Assembly (NCBI GenBank): GCA_020851035.1
Contig: JADZDM010000002.1
Location: forward strand, 253,995-317,994
Direction of reading: 5' to 3'
Origin: Gemmatimonadaceae bacterium
GTDB lineage: Bacteria > Gemmatimonadota > Gemmatimonadetes > Gemmatimonadales > Gemmatimonadaceae
DNA length: 64,000 nt
The notes under the pieces are model-generated. The model saw nothing but the letters and a program-made list of their open reading frames with translations, did no database searches and was not told the DNA's origin. This document shows positions 36,363 through 44,268 of the stretch, in pieces (the stretch's first letter is position 1; every line of letters begins with the position of its first letter). The translations under genes and the position numbers were made by a program.

Positions 36363-36664
36363 GGGGGCGATGCGGTGCGTGGGGTGAGTCGCCGGCGACG
36401 GCGCGGCGACACGGTCGGCGGCGCGGTCGCCGGCGCGGCGGGCGTCGGTCCGGACCGCGAAGCTAATGTGTCATGACCGGCCAGCGGGGCGCGCGCCGTC
36501 GAGGTCGACCGCGGCTGCCACATGCAAGCGGCACTTGCGCCGGTCCGGACGGGTCCCCTTGCCCGTGCACGTCGTCATATTCCCGGCAGGTCGACCCGGA
36601 CGCCGTTCCGCCCGGGCCTCGTGAGTCGTGCAACCCACTGTGCCACAAGCACCGGGAGGACGTA
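36363..36664. other. Divergent intergenic region, leader of the GMC oxidoreductase
   Basis: About 300 bp separate the divergent hydroxyacid dehydrogenase and GMC oxidoreductase genes. An open frame runs through the right part in frame with the GMC gene, but its translation is low-complexity and Arg/Pro-rich and does not belong to the GMC fold, so I treat it as untranslated. The region must hold both promoters. I see no convincing -35/-10 pair, repeat or RNA element beyond a GGGAGG ribosome-binding site just before 36665. Confidence 0.5.
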
Positions 36665-38344
36665 GTGCAAGAGCCGCAGTATGACGCGATCGTCGTGGGA
36701 TCAGGGATCTCCGGCGGCTGGGCTGCCAAGGAGCTCGCCGAGAAGGGCCTCAAGGTCCTGATGCTCGAGCGCGGGAAGGACATCGAGCACATCAAGGGCT
36801 ACGTGAACACGCAGAAGGCGCCGTGGGAGTATCCGCATCGCGGTGGTCGCACGAAGGCGATGGAAGCCGACTATCCGGTGCTCAAGCGCGACTACCCGCT
36901 CAACGAGAAGAACCTCGACTGGTGGGCGAGCGACAAGGAGTCGCCGTACACGGAGACGAAGCGCTTCGACTGGTACCGCGGCTACCACGTCGGCGGCCGC
37001 TCCCTGATGTGGGGCCGCCAGAGCTACCGTCACGGGGACCTCGACTTCGAGGCGAACGCGAAGGACGGCATCGCCGTCGACTGGCCGATCCGCTACAAGG
37101 ACATCGCGCCCTGGTACGACTACGTCGAGACCTTCGCCGGCATCTCCGGCACCCGCGACGGCATCGAGTCGCTGCCCGACGGTGTGATGATGCCGCCGAT
37201 CGACCTGAACTGCGCCGAGAAGGACATCTCCGGCAAGCTCGCGAAGGCGTACGGCGGCAAGCGCCACCTGATCCCGGGCCGCGCCGCCAACATCACGCGC
37301 CCGCACCACGGCCGCGGCGCCTGCCAGTCGCGCAACGCCTGCTGGCTCGGCTGCATCTACGGTGCCTACTTCAGCACCCAGTCGTCCACGCTGCCGGCCG
37401 CCATGGCGACGGGCAACCTGACGCTGATGCCGTACCAGATCGTCTCCGAGATCATCTACGACAAGGACCGGAAGCGCGCCTCCGGTGTCCGCGTGATGGA
37501 TGCCATGTCGATGAAGACGCGCGACTTCAACGCGAAGATCATCTTCGTCTGCGCCTCCACGCTGAACTCGACCTGGCTCCTGATGCGCTCGGCCACCGAC
37601 ATCTGGCCGGGTGGCCTCGGCAGCAGCTCGGGTGAGCTGGGCCACAACCTGATGGACCACCACTTCCGCCTCGGCGCCCGCGGTGACATCGAGGGGATGG
37701 AGGACCAGTACTACTACGGCCGCAAGCCGAACGGCTTCTACATCCCCCGGTTCCAGAACGTGGGCGCCGACAAGCGCGGCTACCTGCGCGGCTTCGGCTA
37801 CCAGGGCGGCGCGAGCCGCGGCGAGTGGGGCCGTGCCGTGGCGGAACTCGGCATCGGTGGCGACTACAAGGACGACGCCGCCGCGCTGGGGCCGTGGAGC
37901 ATCGGCAGCACCGCCTTCGGCGAGATGCTCCCGAACCACGACAACAGGATCACCATCGACACCACGAAGCAGGACAAGTGGGGCATGCCGGTGCTCAACA
38001 TCGACTGCGAGATCAAGGAGAACGAGCTCCTGATGCGCAAGGACATGATGGCCGACATGGCGGAGATGCTGACGGCGTGCGGCGTGAAGAACGTCAGCAC
38101 CTACGACGGCGGCTACTCGCCGGGCATGGGCATCCACGAGATGGGCACGGCGCGCATGGGCCGCGACCCGAAGACCTCGGTGCTGAACGGCAACAACCAG
38201 GTGTGGGATGCGCCGAACGTGTTCGTCACCGATGGCGCGTGCATGACGTCGGCCGCGTGCGTGAACCCGTCACTCACCTACATGGCGCTGACGGCACGCG
38301 CGGCGGACTTCGCCGTGAACGAGCTGAAGAAGAACAACCTCTGA
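36665..38344 (+). CDS. GMC family FAD-dependent oxidoreductase
   Basis: I chose the GTG at 36665 (559 residues), preceded by GGGAGG at a good distance and followed at once by the FAD-binding strand (YDAIVVGSGISGGWAAKEL). The C-terminal GMC domain has GIHEMGTARMG, with a His in the place of the catalytic base, and ends NPSLTYMALTARAADF. GMC enzymes oxidise alcohols, sugars or sugar acids. It lacks its own export signal; the following gene encodes a Tat-type small partner like gluconate 2-dehydrogenase subunit 3, so the pair probably works as a periplasmic dehydrogenase, with the partner providing the signal. Confidence 0.93.
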   Translation: MQEPQYDAIVVGSGISGGWAAKELAEKGLKVLMLERGKDIEHIKGYVNTQKAPWEYPHRGGRTKAMEADYPVLKRDYPLNEKNLDWWASDKESPYTETKRFDWYRGYHVGGRSLMWGRQSYRHGDLDFEANAKDGIAVDWPIRYKDIAPWYDYVETFAGISGTRDGIESLPDGVMMPPIDLNCAEKDISGKLAKAYGGKRHLIPGRAANITRPHHGRGACQSRNACWLGCIYGAYFSTQSSTLPAAMATGNLTLMPYQIVSEIIYDKDRKRASGVRVMDAMSMKTRDFNAKIIFVCASTLNSTWLLMRSATDIWPGGLGSSSGELGHNLMDHHFRLGARGDIEGMEDQYYYGRKPNGFYIPRFQNVGADKRGYLRGFGYQGGASRGEWGRAVAELGIGGDYKDDAAALGPWSIGSTAFGEMLPNHDNRITIDTTKQDKWGMPVLNIDCEIKENELLMRKDMMADMAEMLTACGVKNVSTYDGGYSPGMGIHEMGTARMGRDPKTSVLNGNNQVWDAPNVFVTDGACMTSAACVNPSLTYMALTARAADFAVNELKKNNL

Positions 38345-38408
38345 TGCGCCACCGCTCCCTGACCACGCTGCCGGTGCACCGCGCACCGCTCACCACCGGG
38401 ACCTGAGA

Positions 38409-39044
38409 ATGCCGTCGACTCCTGAAGAGCCGCAGTCCACGATCGACCGTCGCGAGGCCGTCAAGCGCGTCACGTTCATGCTGGGTGGCATGGCGCTCGT
38501 CGGCAGCAGCACCGGGCTGCTCGCCGCCTGTGCGAAGGACCAGCCGCGCGACACCGCCACCGCCACCGGCACCACGACCTTCTCTGCCGGCGACATCGCC
38601 ACGCTGGACGAGGTGGCCGACACCATCCTGCCCGAGACGGCCAAGTCGCCGGGCGCCAAGGCGGCGCAGACCGGCGCCTTCATGGCGCTGATGGTGACCG
38701 ACACCTACACGCCGGATGACCAGAAGATCTTCCGCGACGGGCTGGCCGCCCTCGACGAGGCGAGCAAGAAGGCCAACGGCGGCGCGGCCTTCGCCGCCGC
38801 CACGCCGGCACAGCGCACCGCGCTGCTGACGGCGCTGGACAAGGAACAGTTCGACTTTCAGAAGTCGCGCAAGCCGGGCGAGGCGCAGCACTACTTCCGC
38901 ATGATGAAGGAGCTCACGATGCTCGGCTTCTTCACCTCGGAGATCGGCTGCACGAAGGCGCTCCGCTACAAGGAGTCGCCGGGCCCGTTCCAGCCCTGCG
39001 TGCCGTACAAGGCGGGCGACCCGGCCTGGGCGCAGCACGCCTGA
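38409..39044 (+). CDS. Gluconate 2-dehydrogenase subunit 3-like protein
   Basis: A 211-residue protein with a Tat-like signal (DRREAVKRVTFMLGG) that also ends in a possible lipobox (GLLAAC). The rest matches the subunit-3 family, with FSAGDIATLDEVADTILPE near the N-terminus of the mature part. In known enzymes this small subunit partners a GMC flavoprotein and carries the export signal for the complex. It lies 64 bp after the GMC gene and is followed by a strong terminator, so the two genes form a complete transcription unit. No cytochrome c subunit follows. Confidence 0.92.
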   Translation: MPSTPEEPQSTIDRREAVKRVTFMLGGMALVGSSTGLLAACAKDQPRDTATATGTTTFSAGDIATLDEVADTILPETAKSPGAKAAQTGAFMALMVTDTYTPDDQKIFRDGLAALDEASKKANGGAAFAAATPAQRTALLTALDKEQFDFQKSRKPGEAQHYFRMMKELTMLGFFTSEIGCTKALRYKESPGPFQPCVPYKAGDPAWAQHA

Positions 39045-39070
39045 GCGGACGCCGTCGCTCCCGCTGAACG

Positions 39071-39105
39071 CACGGGCCTTCACGACGCTGTCGTGGAGGC
39101 CCGTG
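39071..39105. terminator. Strong hairpin terminator between convergent genes
   Basis: A 16-bp stem (CACGGGCCTTCACGAC with GTCGTGGAGGCCCGTG, one G:U) closes a 3-nt loop. It lies 26 bp after the subunit-3 stop and 19 bp before the stop of the convergent PIG-L-like gene. It is the best hairpin in the window. Confidence 0.8.
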
Positions 39106-39124
39106 TCGCGTGCCGCCCCGTCTC

Positions 39125-41740
39125 TCAGCGCCGCGCCACCGGCCAGGGGCTGACCAGGTTCACCAGCAGCTTCGCCGCCCCGCCCTGCGCGGCCTCGAGC
39201 TGCTGCGCCAGGCAGAGCGACGTGTACACCAGGCGTCCCTTACCCACCGTCGCGACCAGCACCGACGGCTCGACGCGCCTGCGCTGGCGATCCTCCACCA
39301 CCAGCGGCACCGTGTGCCCCGCGTACAGCCCCGTGGCCACGCTGCAGCTCCGGTCACCGGCCCATTCCTCGAGGGCCGCCTCGCGGACCACGTTCGGCTG
39401 CGAGAACAGCGGTGAGCCCGGATCCACGAACGTGATGCGTGCACCACGCACGTCGTCGTCGGGGGTGGGGTCGCGCTGTTCGACTGGCACCGGAAAGAGC
39501 TGGCTGCGCGCGAGTTCACGGCCTCCCGGCAGCACCAGCACCACCCCGCCCCGCGCCATGAAGGCGCGAAGCACCGGCGTGGCAAGCAGCGCCGCCTCGC
39601 CGCGGAGCGCGCCGGCGCCGACGATCACCGCCGTGACCGCGCTCAGGTCCGCCACCGGGAGCAGCGCGAGGTCCAGCGACTGCACCGGCAGGCGCAGCTG
39701 CTGAAAGGCCGGCCGAAGGTCCTCGGTCCCCCGGATGTACGCCACCCGGAAGCGCGCCGGCAGGCGCAGCGCCACGCTCTCCATCCGGTCGCGCGCGAAA
39801 CGCACGAAATGCTGCGCCGGGATGTGGGCGTACTCGTTGATCACGACCCCGAGGTTCACCACCGGCGGCTGGATCGCCACGCCATCCACCATCGCCATCG
39901 CCGCCACGCTGCGCGCCGCGACCTCCGCGGTGTGCTCCCCGGCGGGCAGGGCGCCGCGCAGGCGGAAGAAGACGTTCCGGGCACTGAGGGGCGGCAGCGG
40001 CACCAGCTTCGACACCGAGTCGGCCGTGAGGCCCGCTGGCAGCGTGAGCGACACCGCCACCGTGTCGGCGCTGGAGCGCGCATTCGAGACGAACACACGG
40101 AAGAGGCGGTCCACCGGCATCCCCGCCCGTTCATACTCCGCCCCGCGCTCGAGCAGGATCGACGTCTGTGGCACCCCGATGACGGGATGCCGCAGGTCGC
40201 CGCGCACCGCGCTGGCCGCCCGCGTCGCGAGTGGGCGCACCTGGATCGGCACCTCCGCCCCGGCGATCACCACCGTTGCCTCGACACCGGCGGCGGCGAG
40301 CCGATCCTCGCCCAGCAGCAGCTGCGACGGGAGCGGCGCCCCCGCTCCGCCCACGCGCAGGCGCTGCAGCGCGGTGCCCTGCTGCATGCCGTTCACCTGC
40401 CACCAGTGGCGCGTGGGAACCACGAACCGCACCGGCGCCGCGAAGTGGGCGGTCGCACCAGGCGCCAGCGCGATGGCGGTGTCACGCACCAGCGGCGACA
40501 GCCGCCCCTGCGCCATCAGCGCCAGCCGGCGCAGCACAACCGGCTGGCCGCCGCCGTTGTGCACCGTCACCTGCACCATCGCCGAGTCGCCCGCCGCGAC
40601 CAGCTCACGCTCGGCGTTCGCATCCACCACCAGGCCGGCGGCACCGACCAGCGCCGTCGTGGCGCGCTCGCGCACGCGGTTGAGCGTGAGCGCGAGCTCG
40701 CCGGCGTCCCCGCCGCAGGTGGGCACCGTGGACGCCTCGCGGCACTCCAGCTCGAGGCGCGCGGCAATCGCGAGGCGGACGACGGAGGCGAGGTGCGCGA
40801 CGAGCGAGTCGGCATCGAGCGACCGTGCGCGGCCCGCCAGCCGCACCACCTGCATGCGCAGCGAGTCGAAGGCGGCACGCCCCGCGTCGGCATTGGCGCC
40901 GGCCAGCCGCGCCAGCGTGGTGTCGATTCCGCCGAACAGGTCCGGGTCGCGGCCGGTGCGGGCGCTGTCCAGCCGCAGCCAGCGCATCGACGCGCCGAGC
41001 GACGCGGCCGCGACAGGCCCCTGCGTGCGGTGCAGCCGCCGGATGTCGGCGCCGATCTCCGCGTAGCTGCGCCCCTCGGCACGGTCGAACTCCCCGACGT
41101 CGATGCGCGTGAGCGCACCGCTGGCACCGGCACTGTCCACGCGGGTGAGCAGCCGTGACGCCTGCCACGCCGGGAGTCGCGCCGTCGCCAGCGATGGCAG
41201 CCGCCCCGTGTCTGCCGCCGCCTGGAACGCCATTGCCGCCAGGCGCGCGGTGTGCCGTCGCGTGGCATCGGGCTCGCTGTCGGCACGCACCAGCGCGACG
41301 ATCACCTGGGGCCGGAATGCGCGGATCACCGTCACCATGTCCACCAGGAGCGAATCCGCCGGCCAGGCACGGGCGACGTCGGCGTCAGCGCTGAGCGCCC
41401 CGGTGTCGAACGCCCGCGTGAAATACTGGTGCGCGCCATCACGCTCGCGTCCCGCCAGGAGCTCCGCCGTGCGCACCACCGCCAGCGGCGCGTTGCGCTC
41501 GGCACCGATCACGTTGCGCCCCGCCTCGCCGCGTGTGAGCGACAGCACGGCCGTCTCGACGTGCCGGCCGCGTGACAGCCACGCGATGAGTGCGTTGTCC
41601 TCGTCCTCCGGGCGCGTGCCGATCAGCAGCACCCGCGTGCTGCCACCGAGGTGCGCCGCCTGGTCGCGCCAGGCCTGCGCCATCGCGGGTCGCGCGACAC
41701 AGGCACAGAGCGCCACCGTCAATGCCAGCGCGCGCCTCAC
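39125..41740 (-). CDS. Exported PIG-L/LmbE-like protein with degenerate active site
   Basis: An 871-residue protein with a signal peptide (ALALTVALCACVARPAMAQA). Residues 35-230 are PIG-L (LmbE) deacetylase-like, followed by beta-sandwich regions and a C-terminal domain (about 690-860) resembling a glutamine-amidotransferase-type Rossmann fold (GGVVLVLPGG). The canonical HPDDE metal motif reads RPEDE (R43 to E47): the metal His is Arg43 and the catalytic-base Asp is Glu45, while Asp46 and a downstream His163 remain. N-deacetylation is the family reaction, but this copy may be inactive or altered. It is last in an apparent operon with the ankyrin, MBL and lipoprotein genes. Confidence 0.82.
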   Translation of the reverse strand: MRRALALTVALCACVARPAMAQAWRDQAAHLGGSTRVLLIGTRPEDEDNALIAWLSRGRHVETAVLSLTRGEAGRNVIGAERNAPLAVVRTAELLAGRERDGAHQYFTRAFDTGALSADADVARAWPADSLLVDMVTVIRAFRPQVIVALVRADSEPDATRRHTARLAAMAFQAAADTGRLPSLATARLPAWQASRLLTRVDSAGASGALTRIDVGEFDRAEGRSYAEIGADIRRLHRTQGPVAAASLGASMRWLRLDSARTGRDPDLFGGIDTTLARLAGANADAGRAAFDSLRMQVVRLAGRARSLDADSLVAHLASVVRLAIAARLELECREASTVPTCGGDAGELALTLNRVRERATTALVGAAGLVVDANAERELVAAGDSAMVQVTVHNGGGQPVVLRRLALMAQGRLSPLVRDTAIALAPGATAHFAAPVRFVVPTRHWWQVNGMQQGTALQRLRVGGAGAPLPSQLLLGEDRLAAAGVEATVVIAGAEVPIQVRPLATRAASAVRGDLRHPVIGVPQTSILLERGAEYERAGMPVDRLFRVFVSNARSSADTVAVSLTLPAGLTADSVSKLVPLPPLSARNVFFRLRGALPAGEHTAEVAARSVAAMAMVDGVAIQPPVVNLGVVINEYAHIPAQHFVRFARDRMESVALRLPARFRVAYIRGTEDLRPAFQQLRLPVQSLDLALLPVADLSAVTAVIVGAGALRGEAALLATPVLRAFMARGGVVLVLPGGRELARSQLFPVPVEQRDPTPDDDVRGARITFVDPGSPLFSQPNVVREAALEEWAGDRSCSVATGLYAGHTVPLVVEDRQRRRVEPSVLVATVGKGRLVYTSLCLAQQLEAAQGGAAKLLVNLVSPWPVARR

Positions 41741-41773
41741 GTCATGCCCCCCGCACGGCGCCGTGCCCGCCAG

Positions 41774-42367
41774 CTACGACCACGCGTCATGCCGCTCGAG
41801 GCGATCCGCCAGCCCGCTGTGCCCACGCTCCCGCGCGATCGAGGCCGGCGTGCGCCCGTCGGTCGCCAGCAGGTCCCGGGCGGCGCCGCACGCGACCAGC
41901 AGCTCCGTGATCCCGTCGTTGCCCCGCGACGCAGCCAGGTGAAGCGGCGTGTAGCCGTGCGCGTCCGGTACCGCGACATCACAGCCCGCCGCGACCAGCG
42001 CGGCCACGCACGCGGCGTCGCACCGCCCCGCGATTGCCGCGTGCAGCGGCGTGTTCCCCTGCGCGTTGTGGGCGCGGGCCCGCAGGTCCGCCCCCGCACG
42101 CACGAGCAGCGCCAACGCCCCCGCCGCCCCGACGAAGCCGGCCAGGTGCAGGGCGGTCCAGCCATCGGGGCTGCGCTCCTGCACGTCCACCGCGGCCTCG
42201 CGTAATCGCGCGGCCAGCGGCGCCACGTCGCCCAGTGCGGCGAGCTCGGGCAGCGTGAGTGTGACTCCGGCGGCGAGGGCGAGCGCCCTGTCGCGATCCC
42301 CGGTGTAGATCGCCATCAGCACATCGGATGGTGCGCCGGGTGCCGGCGCCGCGGAGTTCTCGGCCAC
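41774..42367 (-). CDS. Ankyrin-repeat protein
   Basis: A 197-residue protein with about four ankyrin repeats over residues 55-190; the clearest are WTALHLAGFVGAAGALALLV, NTPLHAAIAG and YTPLHLAASRGNDGITELLV. There is no signal peptide or membrane helix, so it is probably cytoplasmic. Ankyrin stacks bind other proteins; no partner can be named. It lies 16 bp after the MBL hydrolase gene and 33 bp before the PIG-L-like gene. Confidence 0.92.
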   Translation of the reverse strand: MAENSAAPAPGAPSDVLMAIYTGDRDRALALAAGVTLTLPELAALGDVAPLAARLREAAVDVQERSPDGWTALHLAGFVGAAGALALLVRAGADLRARAHNAQGNTPLHAAIAGRCDAACVAALVAAGCDVAVPDAHGYTPLHLAASRGNDGITELLVACGAARDLLATDGRTPASIARERGHSGLADRLERHDAWS

Positions 42368-42383
42368 GCTCTCCTCGTTCGGT

Positions 42384-43517
42384 TCAGTCCACCGGCCAGC
42401 TCACGGCCGCGGCATCGTCGCCGCGTGCCGGTTCGATCTCCGCCGGCTCATCGCCGCGCCGCTCGGCGGCGACGACCGCACGCCACCAGGCCGGCAGCCG
42501 CTCCACGCGCGTCGGCTCGACGGGCTGCCCCAGCATCGGCGTGAGCAGCTCGATGCCGCGCGATGGCGCCAGCGCGGTGAGCGTCTCGATCGGCTCGTCC
42601 CACGCATGCATGGCGAGGTTGAAGGTGCCCCAGTGGATGGGCATCAGCTTGCCGCTACCCAGCATCGCGTGCGCCTCGGCCGCATGCGTGGGGCCGAGGT
42701 GGATGTCGCCCCAGGCCGGGTGCCAGGCGCCGATCTCCAGCAGCACGAGGTCGAAGCGACCGAGCCGCTCGCCGATCTCGCGATACTCCGGTGTCAGGCC
42801 CGAGTCCGCACCATGGAACACCGAGTGCATGTCGCCGCGGAGGTGGAACGACGACCACGCGGTCGCGTTCCGGTCCAGCAGCGTGCGACCCGAGAAGTGC
42901 TGCGACGGCGTGGCCGTGACCACCACGCCGCTCGGCTCGAGGGTGACCTGCTCCCACCAGTCCAGCTCCGTGACCAGCTCCGGTGGCACCCCCCAGGCCT
43001 CGAGGTGCGCCCCCACACCCAGCGACGTGATGAACGGCACGTTCCGACGCCGCAGTGCGCGGATGGCGGCACGATCGAGGTGATCGTAGTGGTCGTGCGA
43101 GATCAGGACCGCATCGAGCGTGGGCAGCGCCGCGATGTTCACCGGTGGATGATGGAAGCGCCTCGGGCCGGCGAACGGCAGCGGCGAGGCGCGCTGCGCC
43201 CACACCGGGTCGGCGAGGATGCGCGCGCCATCGATCTCGAACAGCAGCGAGGAGTGCCCCAGCCAGGTCACGCGCAGCCCCGAGTCCGGGGCATGGCGCC
43301 AGCTGCTGCGCGGGTCGGCCAGCGGCAGCGGCGCGCCCGGCACGCGGCGTTCCCCGCCACAGAGGTAGTCCTTCATCGTCGGGACGGCCGTGCCCGGCTT
43401 GAGGCCGGCCTTCGCGCTGCTGGTGTTGCGAAAGACCCGCCCGTCGAATCGCGGCGAGGCATGCATCCGTTCCGCACGGAGCGCGCGTGCGGCGGCGGTG
43501 TCGCGGGACGCGGACAT
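42384..43517 (-). CDS. MBL-fold metallo-hydrolase, UlaG/NAPE-PLD-like
   Basis: I chose the ATG at 43517 (377 residues). It is a metallo-beta-lactamase fold: WLGHSSLLFEIDG opens the domain, SHDHYDHLD is the HxHxDH metal motif, and PIHWGTFNLAMH is the late metal His region typical of the UlaG and NAPE-PLD branch. Relatives hydrolyse lactones or phosphodiesters, including N-acyl-phosphatidylethanolamine. There is no signal sequence. It sits 11 bp downstream of the lipoprotein gene and 16 bp upstream of the ankyrin gene. Confidence 0.9.
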   Translation of the reverse strand: MSASRDTAAARALRAERMHASPRFDGRVFRNTSSAKAGLKPGTAVPTMKDYLCGGERRVPGAPLPLADPRSSWRHAPDSGLRVTWLGHSSLLFEIDGARILADPVWAQRASPLPFAGPRRFHHPPVNIAALPTLDAVLISHDHYDHLDRAAIRALRRRNVPFITSLGVGAHLEAWGVPPELVTELDWWEQVTLEPSGVVVTATPSQHFSGRTLLDRNATAWSSFHLRGDMHSVFHGADSGLTPEYREIGERLGRFDLVLLEIGAWHPAWGDIHLGPTHAAEAHAMLGSGKLMPIHWGTFNLAMHAWDEPIETLTALAPSRGIELLTPMLGQPVEPTRVERLPAWWRAVVAAERRGDEPAEIEPARGDDAAAVSWPVD

Positions 43518-43528
43518 GGCGGCGACCG

Positions 43529-44023
43529 TCAGGTGCCGGGCACGATCGACGCGATGGTGAACGTCTGCGTACTCACGTACCGCGGGCCCGTGGCCGTGAA
43601 GCCGCCATTGGCGCCAGTGGGATCCACGCGGCTCACCTGCACCGTGTACGGCTGGCCCAGTTCGAGGGGCTGCGCCGGCACCTCGGTGGTGCCGCCGGGT
43701 GGCGGATTGGTGCCGTACTCGATGCCGGAGACGAGCGAATTGGTGGCGCTGCCGGAGATCGACCAGACGAGCGTCGGCCCCAGGCCACTGCCGGCGCTGG
43801 CCCCCTTGTACACGCGCAGGAGCTGTGCTCCCTCGGGCGTCCAGGAGAAGCGCACGATGGGCAGCGCCACGACTGGCGTGACGGTGATGACCGGCACCTG
43901 GGCCGTGTCGAAGTCGTCGCCGCCGCCACAGCCGAGCATCAGGGCAGCGGCCAGCAGCCAGGGTACGCGGCGCGCGGCCACGCGCCAGCGTGGACGGTCG
44001 GAGGGGCGGATGCGGAGGCTCAT
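43529..44023 (-). CDS. Small lipoprotein of unknown function
   Basis: I chose the ATG at 44023 (164 residues), giving a basic N-terminus and a lipobox (AALMLGCGGG). The mature part is beta-rich and resembles one fibronectin-type-III-like domain (VVALPIVRFSWTPEGAQLLR to PYTVQVSRVDPTG). It is probably lipid-anchored outside the inner membrane. It leads the four-gene minus-strand run ending at 39125 and is divergent from the small membrane ORF and SSS symporter. Confidence 0.75.
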   Translation of the reverse strand: MSLRIRPSDRPRWRVAARRVPWLLAAALMLGCGGGDDFDTAQVPVITVTPVVALPIVRFSWTPEGAQLLRVYKGASAGSGLGPTLVWSISGSATNSLVSGIEYGTNPPPGGTTEVPAQPLELGQPYTVQVSRVDPTGANGGFTATGPRYVSTQTFTIASIVPGT

Positions 44024-44162
44024 GCCACATTCTACCGCGCGACCGCACAAATCGGCACACGCCGTGCCGGGGAAACGGACCGGACGGTCACGCTCAGCGC
44101 CGGGGCGGGGCCTGCCCCCGGGGGAGTCCGCGTCGCCGGGGGCAGCCCGGTAGCTTTGCGCC

Positions 44163-44261
44163 ATGACTCCTCCCGTCCGTACGACCCTCTGGCGCGTCCT
44201 GGGCATCCAGGTGGTCGCACTCGGCCTCCTCTGGTGGCTGCAAACCCGCTACACGAGCTGA
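44163..44261 (+). CDS. 32-residue single-helix membrane protein upstream of SSS symporter
   Basis: The ATG at 44163 opens a 32-residue frame ending at TGA 44261. The protein has a short basic N-terminus (TPPVRTTLWRVLG) and one hydrophobic helix (IQVVALGLLWWLQ), then RYTS. The symporter GTG starts 7 bp after its stop, so the two are almost surely co-translated. Short single-helix proteins encoded directly before sodium:solute symporters are known as small accessory proteins in other genomes; I infer the same role here. No strong ribosome-binding site is visible, so it may be on a leaderless or near-leaderless mRNA. Confidence 0.7.
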   Translation: MTPPVRTTLWRVLGIQVVALGLLWWLQTRYTS

Positions 44262-44268
44262 CCGCACG

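Noticed and set aside
36473-36664. N-terminal extension of the GMC oxidoreductase
   Set aside because: It translates to an Arg/Pro-rich stretch without family similarity; a good ribosome-binding site precedes the GTG at 36665.
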